The notes under the pieces were generated by a model. The model had not been told where the DNA came from, made no database searches, and saw only the letters and a program-made list of their open reading frames with translations. Shown here one piece after another: positions 20,749 to 29,103 of a stretch of DNA of 64,000 nt (within the stretch, counting starts at the first letter, position 1; each line of letters begins with the position of its first letter). Where the stretch lies: NCBI RefSeq assembly GCF_014192055.1, contig NZ_JACHXM010000001.1, positions 124,001 to 188,000 of the forward strand, written 5' to 3'. This stretch comes from Halomonas organivorans. Lineage in GTDB: Bacteria > Pseudomonadota > Gammaproteobacteria > Pseudomonadales > Halomonadaceae. Position numbers and translations under genes: made by a program.

Positions 20749-22197
20749 ATGAATCACCAACACTTTTATGGAAGAGACCTTGCCATCCACCTGGCGGCCA
20801 CCAAGGTTTCCACGGGGCAGCTATACAAACTACTCGAGAGGCGTATCTCCCGACAGACTGTCAGTCAAGACCCGTCATGTGCTGAACAGCTACGTCGCTA
20901 CCTGACCGATGACATCGCGCCCAGTCTGGAAGGCATGGGATTTTCCTGCCGGATCATTGAAAACCCCAAGCCCGGCCATCCTCCCCTTCTGATAGGCCAT
21001 CGGATCGAGGACTCCGAACTGCCCACGCTGCTGACCTACGGCCACGGGGATGTCACCAGTGGACAGGATGAGCTGTGGTCGGGCGATCTGTCGCCCTGGT
21101 CCACCACCTTCGAGAAGGGGCGCATCTACGGCCGAGGCTCCGCCGACAACAAGGGGCAGCACAGCATCAACCTGGCCGCCCTGGAATCCGTCATCGAGGC
21201 TCGCAAGGGCACCCTGGGCTACAACATCAAGATGCTCTTCGAGATGAGCGAGGAGATCGGCTCTCCCGGCCTCGAGGAAGTCTGCAAGGCCTACCGGGAA
21301 GAGCTGGCATCCGACCTGTTCCTGGCCTCGGATGGCCCACGGATCCGGCACGACATGCCGACCCTTTTCCTGGGATCGCGCGGGGTCGTGCAGTTCCGGC
21401 TGATCGCCGACCCGGGCAACGGCGCCCGCCATTCCGGCAACTGGGGCGGCATCATCACCAATCCGGCGGCCGAGCTTGCCAATGCCGTCGCGACGCTGAT
21501 CTCGCCCACGGGCAAGATACTGGCCGACTTCCTCAGGGCACCGGAGATCCCGGACGACGTCGCCCGGCTCATCCGCGACCTCCCCGTGGGCGGCAGCGAC
21601 GGCGACCCGGAGGTAAACCCGGCCTGGGGCGAAGCGGGCCTGACGGATGGCGAACGCCTCTACGGCACCAACACCCTCGAGATCGTCGGCTTCAGCGCCG
21701 GCCGGACCGACAAGCCGGTCGGGGCGATTCCGGAACGGGCCGAGGCGATCCTGCAGCTGAGATTCGTCAAGGGCACCGACTGGCAGGCGGTGGAGCGCAA
21801 CCTCAGGGAGCATCTCGACGCCCAGGGGCTGGGCCACATCGAAGTGCAGCATGCGGGCGGATACGCGGCTACCCGGCTCGACCCGGCGCACCCATGGGTC
21901 GAGTTCGTCACCCGCTCCGCCGCCGATAGCCTGGGAGAGACGCCTTCTGTCCTGCCCAATCTGGGCGGCACCATTCCCAACCACTGTTTCTCCGACGTCC
22001 TGCGGTTGCCCACCGTGTGGCTCCCCCACTCGTACCCCTCGTGCAAACAGCATGCGCCCGACGAGCACCTGCTCGAGAACATCGTCGAGGAAGGTATAAA
22101 GCTGGCGGCCGGCATTTTCTGGGACCTAGGCGAACCCAGCAGCCGAGGCCTCGCCGAGCGCATGGACACCTGCCGGGAAGCGCCACTCGACGCCTAG
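20749..22197 (+). CDS. M20-family metallopeptidase, dipeptidase-like
   Basis: 482 residues, AAGGA before the ATG. Metal-binding motifs of M20 are all present: TYGHGDVT (His), GRGSADNKGQ (bridging Asp), EMSEEIGS (catalytic Glu and ligand Glu) and LASDGPRI (Asp). The C-terminal LPNLGGTIPNHCF and LPHSYPSCKQHAPDEH contain the last His ligand. It should hydrolyse a dipeptide or N-acyl amino acid in the cytosol. A LysR gene is divergent upstream and an OprD porin follows 197 bp downstream, suggesting an uptake-and-hydrolysis module with the YfcC transporter. Confidence 0.9.
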   Translation: MNHQHFYGRDLAIHLAATKVSTGQLYKLLERRISRQTVSQDPSCAEQLRRYLTDDIAPSLEGMGFSCRIIENPKPGHPPLLIGHRIEDSELPTLLTYGHGDVTSGQDELWSGDLSPWSTTFEKGRIYGRGSADNKGQHSINLAALESVIEARKGTLGYNIKMLFEMSEEIGSPGLEEVCKAYREELASDLFLASDGPRIRHDMPTLFLGSRGVVQFRLIADPGNGARHSGNWGGIITNPAAELANAVATLISPTGKILADFLRAPEIPDDVARLIRDLPVGGSDGDPEVNPAWGEAGLTDGERLYGTNTLEIVGFSAGRTDKPVGAIPERAEAILQLRFVKGTDWQAVERNLREHLDAQGLGHIEVQHAGGYAATRLDPAHPWVEFVTRSAADSLGETPSVLPNLGGTIPNHCFSDVLRLPTVWLPHSYPSCKQHAPDEHLLENIVEEGIKLAAGIFWDLGEPSSRGLAERMDTCREAPLDA

Positions 22198-22300
22198 CGG
22201 CGTTGCCCCAGACACCAAGAGTCGCCTTCACCCCGAGGAGGCATGCCCCGGCAAGACCGATCGACGGCGCCTGCCTACTTCCCCATCAAGAGCAGCTCAA

Positions 22301-22323
22301 GGGCGGTTCACGGTGAACCGCCC
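22301..22323 (+). other. strong hairpin between dipeptidase and porin
   Basis: A perfect 10-bp stem (GGGCGGTTCA / TGAACCGCCC, loop CGG) without a U-tract. It could be a weak terminator or a processing/stabilising structure between the two genes. Confidence 0.5.
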
Positions 22324-22394
22324 CGACCACGTGCGTCCTGGAGGACGCCACTCCACGGACCAACCATAACGACAACTCACAACAAGAGGTCGCC

Positions 22395-23699
22395 ATGTCC
22401 CCCCATATGCTGAAAGGCAGCATCCTGATCCTGGGTATTGCTCCCACCCTCGCCCTTGCCGACAACTTCCTCTCCGAGGGCCACGCGAAGCTGGAATATC
22501 GCCAGTATTACTTCAATGCCGACCCCGATTCGGGCACCGGCCCGACCCGCGATGAATGGGTCCAGGGAGTGCTGGTCGATTACCAGTCAGGCTTCTATCG
22601 TGATGTCATCGGCCTCGATCTCGGCTACGGCGTCGCCGATGCCCTGCATATCGGCAACGGGGCCGATAGCATCACCAACCTCTCCGCCGACGATGACGTT
22701 CAGGACCCGCACTCGATCTCCACCCCGACCACGGCCTATCTGAAGCTGCGCCTCGGCGACGAGGGCAACCGCCTGCGCCTGGGCTGGGGCAAGAAGAGCC
22801 GTGACTATCACCTGTACGCCGACAACACCACGCGCATCCTGCCCGCCTCGTCGATAGGATACGACGTCGCCTACGACTTCCGCGACCTTAGCCTCTATGC
22901 AGCCCGCATCGACCGCTTCAGCCCGCGCGATGAGTCCAGCTGGGGCGACGACCTGGCCACCTTCGACGGCCAGTCCATCAACCGAGTGGAGCTGGCCGGC
23001 CTGAGCGTCGACCTGCCGGGCGACGTTACGTTCGAGACCGAATACTTGACGGCCCGCGACTACCTCGACGAGTCGTTCTTCGGACTCAGCCATGACCTCG
23101 CGCTGCCGCTGGATTCGACGCTGTCGATGAGCCTGGCCCATGGCTCACAGCGCGATGGCGGCAACCTGTTCGAGACGCAGGGCGTGCCGCGTCGCTACCA
23201 GGCGGAGGACTCCCATGACGCCCTCTATGACGAGGCCTCGCTCACCTGGCGGCTGCCGGACAAGTATCTGGGGCTCGCCTACACCCGGGTCGACGGCGAC
23301 AACTACGACCGCACCCTGTTCGCCGAGGATCACGGCACCTGGGACAGCGAAGCCAAGAACTTCTACTGGTTCGGGCTGGCGGGCGAAGCCATGTGGAAAG
23401 TCAGCGGCGGCCTCGACCTTTCTCCACTAGGGCTCGAGGGCCTGCGGTGGGATGGCCACTACGCCTTCTCCGATTCGGCCGACGGCTACCAGGACTTCTC
23501 ACGCCGAGAGTTCCTGAGCATGCTGCGGTATCGCTTCTCCGGCGCACTGGATGGCCTGTCGCTGGCCTGGCTGCATATCGATTTCGAGACCCTCGGCAAG
23601 CCGGCTCCGGGCAGCGATAAGACGCTGACCTACGCGGCGTCGGGATTCATCACCCATGACACCGATCGACTATATCTGACCTACCGCTACACGTTCTGA
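22395..23699 (+). CDS. OprD-family outer-membrane porin
   Basis: 434 residues with a signal peptide ending in LALA-DN. The mature start FLSEGHAKLEYRQYYFN and the following EWVQGVLVDYQSGFYRDVIGLDLGYG match the start of OprD barrels, and the protein ends in the outer-membrane signature LTYRYTF with terminal Phe. Multiple amphipathic strands (for example LKLRLGDEGNRLRLGWGK) fit an 18-strand barrel. OprD porins let basic amino acids, peptides or aromatic acids cross the outer membrane. Its position after the M20 dipeptidase suggests uptake of that enzyme's substrate. Confidence 0.88.
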   Translation: MSPHMLKGSILILGIAPTLALADNFLSEGHAKLEYRQYYFNADPDSGTGPTRDEWVQGVLVDYQSGFYRDVIGLDLGYGVADALHIGNGADSITNLSADDDVQDPHSISTPTTAYLKLRLGDEGNRLRLGWGKKSRDYHLYADNTTRILPASSIGYDVAYDFRDLSLYAARIDRFSPRDESSWGDDLATFDGQSINRVELAGLSVDLPGDVTFETEYLTARDYLDESFFGLSHDLALPLDSTLSMSLAHGSQRDGGNLFETQGVPRRYQAEDSHDALYDEASLTWRLPDKYLGLAYTRVDGDNYDRTLFAEDHGTWDSEAKNFYWFGLAGEAMWKVSGGLDLSPLGLEGLRWDGHYAFSDSADGYQDFSRREFLSMLRYRFSGALDGLSLAWLHIDFETLGKPAPGSDKTLTYAASGFITHDTDRLYLTYRYTF

Positions 23700-23845
23700 T
23701 CGAGACGATGCGACGCCCTTCAGGGCGCCAATAGCTGGATGCAGGACAGATCGGCGATGCTCACCACTACGCCTCGCGTAGACTACTGAGCTCGGCTGCC
23801 AGGCCGGGAATTATCCCACCCCGTCATGACCAAGCCAAACGACAA

Positions 23846-23874
23846 GGGCGGGCATCCGCGATGGACGCTCGCCC
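23846..23874. terminator. hairpin after the porin gene
   Basis: Arms GGGCGGGC (23846-23853) and GCTCGCCC (23867-23874) pair with one G-U. The hairpin resembles in sequence and position the terminator at 29026-29059, which also lies between a plus-strand transporter and the tail of an arylformamidase-like gene. Confidence 0.55.
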
Positions 23875-23950
23875 TGTTCGTTTCCGTGCTATCCCGGGTG
23901 ATCGGCGAGGCCTCAAGTGAAAACGGTAGACGCACGATCCTTGGCATCAG

Positions 23951-24037
23951 GCGGCCATCAGCGCCCGCGAGGCCGACAGCAGCTCGCCGCCAGCCAGGGC
24001 CTCAATCCCGAAAAGTAATGGGTGCCGGGCACACTCG
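23951..24037 (-). pseudogene. remnant of the 3' end of an arylformamidase-like hydrolase gene
   Basis: About 87 bp align without gaps to the 3' end of the hydrolase gene at 29104-30294 (about 29115-29201) with roughly 84% identity counted by eye, including a shared GCCATCAGCGCCCGCGA and GGGTGCCGGGCAC. The rest of the gene is missing; the DUF1028 gene begins 45 bp further on. This is the decayed tail of a lost paralogue, in the same orientation as the intact copy. Confidence 0.65.
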
Positions 24038-24082
24038 GGGCCACGATTCACGGGGTAACACCCTCGGGTATAGCGTGCCGCT

Positions 24083-24751
24083 CTAGTACCGATCCGGCGC
24101 CTCGTCGGTAGGCAGGCGCGCCAGGAAGGCCTGGAAGTTCTGGTCAGCCTGGATCCGCTGATGCAGCTCGACCAGCGCCGTCACTGCCTCGTCCGAGTGG
24201 TCGATGCGCAGGTCCAGGGGCAGACCGCCGGGGGCGCGTACCTTGAGCGCCGCCGACACCAGCCCGCGCCGGTCGCCGCCAGCCCGCTGGCCCGCCACCA
24301 GGGCGTCCAGCAGCGCTTCGGCCAGCGCCTCACCGGCGGCCATCGCCTGGCGATAGGCCGCGAGCATCGCTGGCACCACCTCGTCGCTGCCCAGCATGTT
24401 GCCCGCCACCGCCAGGCCGGTCTCGAGATGCAGATCGCAGACCGGCACGTTGCTCTCCCCGGTCCAGCCCGCCACCTCGCCGCGACCATCCATCAGCGCC
24501 AGCTGGCGCCAGGCCTCGCCGTCGTCCTCGCGGCGCAGCTCGGCCACCGCCGAGGTCACCGCCTCACCGGCGGCGAGCCGTGCCAGGCCGCGTTCGGCGG
24601 CCATCACGTTGGTGCTGTAACCCTGGGTGATGGCGGCACCGACGCCGGCATGTAGGTGCGGCACGAAGCCGCCGAGGGCGGGGCCGCCCGTGGCGCAGGC
24701 GATTCCTAAGGTCTGACGGTCGCGATCCAGAGCGATCAGGCTAAAAGTCAT
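24083..24751 (-). CDS. DUF1028 family protein (Ntn-hydrolase-like)
   Basis: 222 residues from the ATG at 24749-24751, which has a strong AAAGGAG; the longer open frame upstream crosses the operator region and is not used. The start TFSLIALDRDRQTLGIACATGG, the GVGAAITQGYSTN stretch, WTGESNVP and VAGNMLGSDEVV are the standard DUF1028 order. The fold is related to Ntn hydrolases and the function is unknown. It is divergent from the GntR regulator, with a palindromic operator between them, so it is probably a direct target. DUF1028 genes commonly accompany peptide or N-acyl amino acid catabolism, which fits the neighbours. Confidence 0.87.
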   Translation of the reverse strand: MTFSLIALDRDRQTLGIACATGGPALGGFVPHLHAGVGAAITQGYSTNVMAAERGLARLAAGEAVTSAVAELRREDDGEAWRQLALMDGRGEVAGWTGESNVPVCDLHLETGLAVAGNMLGSDEVVPAMLAAYRQAMAAGEALAEALLDALVAGQRAGGDRRGLVSAALKVRAPGGLPLDLRIDHSDEAVTALVELHQRIQADQNFQAFLARLPTDEAPDRY

Positions 24752-24802
24752 GGCACACTCCTTTGAGAAGCCCGGCGGCATCGGCGCTAAGCGTCTCGAA
24801 TA

Positions 24803-24816
24803 TTTATCATGACAAA
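24803..24816. promoter_or_regulatory. GntR operator between DUF1028 and gntR
   Basis: TTTATCATGACAAA, differing by one base from the perfect palindrome at 26161-26174. It sits 52 bp before the DUF1028 start and 171 bp before the gntR start, a typical position for joint control and autoregulation. Confidence 0.65.
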
Positions 24817-24986
24817 TACCATGGCATTCGGGTCGGCGACAATCGCCGCCGGAACGAGGGCCCATCTGGACAGCGTATCGGAGAAGCCGGATCATCGGGC
24901 CAGTCGGCTCCGACAGCGGCCCGCCCGCCTCGGTCAGCCTGGAACCCATGGCCGTCGACCGGCCCCGCCCCACCGCAAGGAGAGTG

Positions 24987-25832
24987 ATGAGCCAGTCACC
25001 ACGACACGCCGCACGCCGTGCCCGCCCCGAGGTCATCGGCGAGGCGATCAAGGAATACATCGCCCGCCACGGCCTCGCCCCGGGCGATCGCCTGCCCCAG
25101 GAGTCCCACCTGGTCGAAGCGCTGGATGCCTCCAAGGGCACCATTCGCGAGGCGCTGCGTGGCCTGGCGGCCCAGGGGTTGATCCAGACCCGCACCGGCC
25201 CCGGCGGCGGCGCCTTCATCTGCGAGGTGAGCGACGATCGGGCCATGGAGCTGCTGGGCAACTATTTCTTCTTTCGCCCACCGACCATCCACGACATCTA
25301 CGAGGTCCGCAAGCAGCTCCAGCCCGCCATGGTGGCGAGCCTCGCAGGCGTGTTGGACGACGACGCCTTCCAGCGCCTGGAGGCGGTGATGGCCTACTAC
25401 ACCCATCCCCCCGCCTCGCTGGAGGAGGAACGCACCCAGCGCATCAAGGAGCTGGAGTTCCACCTGGTGCTGGTGGATTACTGCCCCAATCCGCTGCTGG
25501 CGCTGATGTGCCGCTTCATGATCCGCCTGCTGATGAGCCTGACCACCTGCCAGCGCATCTACGAGCAGCCCTACCCGGAGCTGCGCCAGCGCGGCTACGA
25601 CTTCCAGCGCCGGCTGCTCGACGCCCTGCGCGATGACGACATCGACCGAGCGCGACACATCATGACCGAGCACATGCAGGCCGCCCAGGCGCTGATGGAA
25701 GCGCGGGAAGCCACCCTCGACAAGGCCTTCTTCCGGGCCGACGACACCGCGGGCGAATCCCCTAGCCGCGAATACCTTGCGCTGCGCGACCTGTCCAACG
25801 CCATCGATCCCTCCACGGCGCCCTCACGCTAG
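24987..25832 (+). CDS. GntR/FadR-family (FCD) transcriptional regulator
   Basis: 281 residues from the ATG at 24987 (MSQSPRHAARR), preceded by AAGGAG; an earlier in-frame ATG at 24948 has no good ribosome-binding site. The N-terminal winged helix has AIKEYIARHGLAPGDRLPQESHLVEAL and SKGTIREALRGLAAQGLI. The all-helical C-terminal FCD domain includes the metal-ligand-type EFHLVLVDYCPNPLL. Three near-identical dyads (24803, 26049, 26161) flank this gene and its neighbours, so it very likely represses DUF1028, itself and the M20/YfcC pair. Confidence 0.88.
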   Translation: MSQSPRHAARRARPEVIGEAIKEYIARHGLAPGDRLPQESHLVEALDASKGTIREALRGLAAQGLIQTRTGPGGGAFICEVSDDRAMELLGNYFFFRPPTIHDIYEVRKQLQPAMVASLAGVLDDDAFQRLEAVMAYYTHPPASLEEERTQRIKELEFHLVLVDYCPNPLLALMCRFMIRLLMSLTTCQRIYEQPYPELRQRGYDFQRRLLDALRDDDIDRARHIMTEHMQAAQALMEAREATLDKAFFRADDTAGESPSREYLALRDLSNAIDPSTAPSR

Positions 25833-26127
25833 CCGCTACCGAATCTTCCGAGCCCCTGGAACAACCGGTGCTCGGGGCACGCCAAGGAGCGAGCCGAGCG
25901 ATGCGCAGGTGCCCTCCTTACTGTTGTTTCACTCGCCTCTTCCCTACTTCCCCACTTCCTTCTTCCCTTGCCTCTTCCCCGCCTGCCGTCCTGGGGCACC
26001 GGATGACTAGACCATCGTCGTAGTCCGCCGAGCTGTCATTCCCGAAAATTTATCATAACAAATTGTTTTTTCCCGATTCCGCCCGCTCGGGAGCGAATCG
26101 GTGCCTCCGAAAGGCATCTGGCAGCGA
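25833..26127. promoter_or_regulatory. gntR-M20 intergenic region with an operator copy at 26049-26062
   Basis: There is no convincing ORF in this stretch. TTTATCATAACAAA at 26049-26062 lies inside the longer near-palindrome AATTTATCATAACAAATT (26047-26064), the second member of the operator family. It lies 112 bp upstream of the perfect copy, a distance that could allow looping between two bound dimers. The remainder is GC-rich with pyrimidine runs and no clear signal. Confidence 0.55.
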
Positions 26128-26174
26128 TTGACAGCCTTCGTCGGGCCCCGCTAGCCTCTATTTATCATGATAAA
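26128..26174 (+). promoter_or_regulatory. promoter with perfect GntR operator upstream of the M20 amidohydrolase
   Basis: A consensus -35 TTGACA (26128-26133) is followed 18 bp later by TAGCCT as a possible -10. The perfect 14-bp palindrome TTTATCATGATAAA (26161-26174) then covers the expected transcription start. This is a classic repressor position. It is the best copy of the operator family. Confidence 0.65.
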
Positions 26175-26224
26175 TTAACGGCGCCTTGGCGATGCCCCTC
26201 CGGCCGCCTCGGCAAGGGGAGTCC

Positions 26225-27487
26225 ATGAGTCATTCATACGAACCGGCCGCCCGGCAGGCCTGGCAGTGGCTGGAAACGGTGGCCCGCTTCAGTGAAACCC
26301 GGGACCCGGACCGCGAGGGCGTCACCCGGCGCTGCGCGACGCCGGAGCACCGCGACGTGCTGGAGGCCCTGGGCGGCTGGATGCGCGAGCTCGGCATGGC
26401 GGTGCGGATGGACAACGGTGCCAACCTGATCGGTCGGCATGCCAGCGCGACGCCTGGCGCCCGCACGCTGCTGCTCGGCTCGCACCAGGACACCGTGCCC
26501 CATGGCGGCAAGTACGACGGCATCCTGGGCGTGATCCTGCCGCTGGCGCTGATCAAGTATCTCCAGGACCACGCCATCGAGCTGCCCTTCCATATCGACG
26601 TGGTGGCCTTCAGCGACGAGGAAGGCACGCGCTTCAGCTCGACGCTGCTGGGCTCCAAGGTGCTCGCCGGCAGCTTCGACGACGCCATGCTGGAGGCCAG
26701 CGACGACGACGGCGTGACGCTGCGCGAGGCCCTCGAGGCCTTCGGCTGCCGCCCCGAACGCATCGCCGAGGATCGCTATGCCCCCGAGGAGGTCCTCGCC
26801 TTCCTCGAGGTCCATATCGAGCAGGGCCCCCAGCTCGAGCTCGAAGACCTGCCGGTCGGCGTGGTGAGCGCCATCACCGGCATCGAGCGCCATCGACTGA
26901 CCATCCAGGGCCTGGCCGGCCATGCCGGCACGGTGCCCATGCACGTGCGCCAGGACGCCCTGGTCGGCGCCGCCGAGGTGATCCGCCAGGTGGACACCCT
27001 GTGCCGGGAGACCGACGACCTGGTCGGCGTGGTGGGCAAGATCGAGAACGCCCCCAATGGGGTGAACGTCATTCCCCAGACCACCACCCTCTCCATCGAG
27101 CTGCGCTCGCCTCGTGACGAGATCCGCCGGAAGGCGCGGGACACGCTGCTCGAGCGCATCGACAGCGCGCTGACCGCCTCCCGCCTGGGGTTCGATCATG
27201 CCCTGACCTACGAGCAATCCGCCGTACAGTGCTCCGCCTGGCTCTCCGAGGAGCTGCAGGGCGCCGTGCGCGACAGTGGCCTCCCGCCGCGGGTGCTGTT
27301 CAGCGGCGCGGGGCATGACGGCCTGGCCATGCGCTCGCTGTGCGACATCGGCATGCTCTTCCTGCGCTGCGAAGGGGGTATCAGCCACCATCCCGGCGAG
27401 GCCATCGAACCCGAGGACCTGACGGCCGCCGTCGAGGTCCTGGTCCACGTCTGCCACCGCCTGGCCAAGCGCCACGCGGCGGTGTGA
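26225..27487 (+). CDS. M20 amidase, hydantoinase/carbamoylase family (allantoate or N-carbamoyl amino acid hydrolase type)
   Basis: 420 residues from the ATG at 26225 with GGGGAG ahead. Motifs are GSHQDTVPHGGKYDGILGV (zinc His and bridging Asp), FSDEEGTRF (catalytic Glu pair), HIEQGPQLE (His ligand), GLAGHAGTVPM and SGAGHDGLAM. These place it with N-carbamoyl-L-amino acid hydrolases and allantoate amidohydrolases, which release ammonia and CO2 from carbamoylated substrates; the exact substrate is not determined. It is followed 61 bp later by a YfcC transporter, so the pair probably imports and cleaves one compound under GntR control. Confidence 0.9.
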   Translation: MSHSYEPAARQAWQWLETVARFSETRDPDREGVTRRCATPEHRDVLEALGGWMRELGMAVRMDNGANLIGRHASATPGARTLLLGSHQDTVPHGGKYDGILGVILPLALIKYLQDHAIELPFHIDVVAFSDEEGTRFSSTLLGSKVLAGSFDDAMLEASDDDGVTLREALEAFGCRPERIAEDRYAPEEVLAFLEVHIEQGPQLELEDLPVGVVSAITGIERHRLTIQGLAGHAGTVPMHVRQDALVGAAEVIRQVDTLCRETDDLVGVVGKIENAPNGVNVIPQTTTLSIELRSPRDEIRRKARDTLLERIDSALTASRLGFDHALTYEQSAVQCSAWLSEELQGAVRDSGLPPRVLFSGAGHDGLAMRSLCDIGMLFLRCEGGISHHPGEAIEPEDLTAAVEVLVHVCHRLAKRHAAV

Positions 27488-27548
27488 CACCCATCCCCGA
27501 TTCGTTCCACCCCACACGACAACACCGACAACGCTCCGAGGGTCGACC

Positions 27549-28970
27549 ATGAGCCAATCCCAACAACATACCCAGACCTCGGCACCATCGGCATCGACCG
27601 CGCAAAAGTGGTACCAGCGCGTGCCGGACCCGATGGTCCTGATCTTCCTGATCCTGGTGGCCGCCTACCTGATGACTTTCATCGTGCCGGCCGGCGAGTA
27701 CCAGCGCGAAATGCTCGACAACGGCAGGACGTCGGTCATTCCAGACTCCTTCCGCTATCTCGCGGACGTGGCCAACCTCCATGTCTTCGACATCTTCGTG
27801 GCCATCCCCGAGGGATTGATCGCCGCCTCGCAGTACCTGTTCATCGTCTTCATCGCCGGTGGGCTCTTCCACATCCTGCAGCGCACCGGGGCCCTGGAGA
27901 ACGCCATCGGCGTCGCCGTCCACCGGGTCGGCGCCGAGAACAGTGCTCGCAGCCGCAACCTGATCATCGTCGCCGGCACCTTCATCTATGGCTTCTTCGG
28001 CGTGGCCGTCGGCTTCGAGAACAACATCGCCCTGGTGCCCATCGGCGTGCTGATCGCCACGGCGATCGGCTGCTCGCGGCTGGTCGGCGTGACCATGGCC
28101 GTCGGCGGCATCGGGATCGGCTTCGCTCTCTCGCCGATCAACCCCTACACCGTCGGGGTGGCGCAGGGCATCGGCGAGCTGCCCACCTTCTCCGGCTGGG
28201 GGCTGAGGACCCTGATGGTGGTCGGCTGCCTGGCCACTCTGAGCGCCTTCATCTGCCGCTACGTGGTCCACATCGACTATCGCGACGACCAGCCCGCCGA
28301 GCTCACCAAGCGGCTCGAGGACTACACCCTGACGCGCCGCGACCTGATGACTCTGGGCATCTTCGTGGCCGGCCTGGTGATCATGCTGATCGGGGTGTTC
28401 ACCCGCGACTGGTACATCAACGAGATCGCCGGCATGTTCCTGCTGATGGCGATCGTGATCGGCTTCGCCAACGGCCTGGGCGCCAACGAGCTGGTCAAGC
28501 AGATGATGGAGGGGGCCTCCACCGTCACCGCCGGCGCGCTGGTGATCGGGGTGGCGGCGTCGATCCAGGTCATCCTCAAGGACGCTCAGATCATCGACAC
28601 CATCGTCCACGGCCTGAGCGGACTGGTGGGCGACATGCCGACCGCCCTGGCGGCGGTGGCCGCCAGCATCATCCAGGGCATCATCAACCTGTTCGTGCCC
28701 AGCGGCTCGGGCCAGGCGCTGGTGACCATGCCGATCCTGATCCCGCTGGCCGACCTGATCGACATGAGCCGCCAGCTGATGATCACCGCCTTCCAGGTGG
28801 GCGACGGCCTGACCAACCTCATCGTGCCCACCTCCGGCGGCACCCTGGCGATGCTGGCCCTGGGCCGGGTCTCCTACGCCCAGTGGCTGCGAGTGATCAT
28901 GCCGCTGATGGTGCTGGTCTACGCCATGTGCTGGGTGGCGCTGATCGCCGGTTACTACCTGGGCTACTGA
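27549..28970 (+). CDS. YfcC-family (DcuC-like) membrane transporter, paralogue 2
   Basis: 473 residues, about twelve hydrophobic segments. It has FIVPAGEYQREM near the N-terminus, YGFFGVAVGFENNIALVPIG, a cytoplasmic loop around 240-270 and the late re-entrant motifs VPSGSGQALVTMPILIPL and VGDGLTNLIVPTSGG. It is clearly related to the transporter at 18108-19538. Cotranscription with the upstream amidohydrolase is likely. The tight pairing suggests it imports the hydrolase's substrate; amino acid derivatives are most probable for this family. Confidence 0.88.
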   Translation: MSQSQQHTQTSAPSASTAQKWYQRVPDPMVLIFLILVAAYLMTFIVPAGEYQREMLDNGRTSVIPDSFRYLADVANLHVFDIFVAIPEGLIAASQYLFIVFIAGGLFHILQRTGALENAIGVAVHRVGAENSARSRNLIIVAGTFIYGFFGVAVGFENNIALVPIGVLIATAIGCSRLVGVTMAVGGIGIGFALSPINPYTVGVAQGIGELPTFSGWGLRTLMVVGCLATLSAFICRYVVHIDYRDDQPAELTKRLEDYTLTRRDLMTLGIFVAGLVIMLIGVFTRDWYINEIAGMFLLMAIVIGFANGLGANELVKQMMEGASTVTAGALVIGVAASIQVILKDAQIIDTIVHGLSGLVGDMPTALAAVAASIIQGIINLFVPSGSGQALVTMPILIPLADLIDMSRQLMITAFQVGDGLTNLIVPTSGGTLAMLALGRVSYAQWLRVIMPLMVLVYAMCWVALIAGYYLGY

Positions 28971-29025
28971 GTTCGACTGCCGGGCCGGGAGATCTCCCGG
29001 TCCGGGGCCGATGGCCATCACGAAC

Positions 29026-29059
29026 GGGGCGAGCGTCCATGACGGCGCTCGCCCCTTTT
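29026..29059 (+). terminator. rho-independent terminator after the YfcC gene
   Basis: A perfect 10-bp stem (GGGGCGAGCG / CGCTCGCCCC) with a 10-base loop, followed by TTTTC. It ends the M20-YfcC transcript and may also protect against convergent transcription from the hydrolase operon. A separate perfect palindrome CCGGGAGATCTCCCGG lies just before it (28985-29000). Confidence 0.8.
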
Positions 29060-29103
29060 CTTGCTTCTTGCTCCACTTTGCGTTGCCGACCGTCGCCGAC
29101 CGA

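Noticed and set aside
23826..24086. Small plus-strand gene of 86 codons after the porin
   Set aside because: It covers a terminator-like hairpin and the antisense of a decayed hydrolase tail, with no ribosome-binding site or family match.
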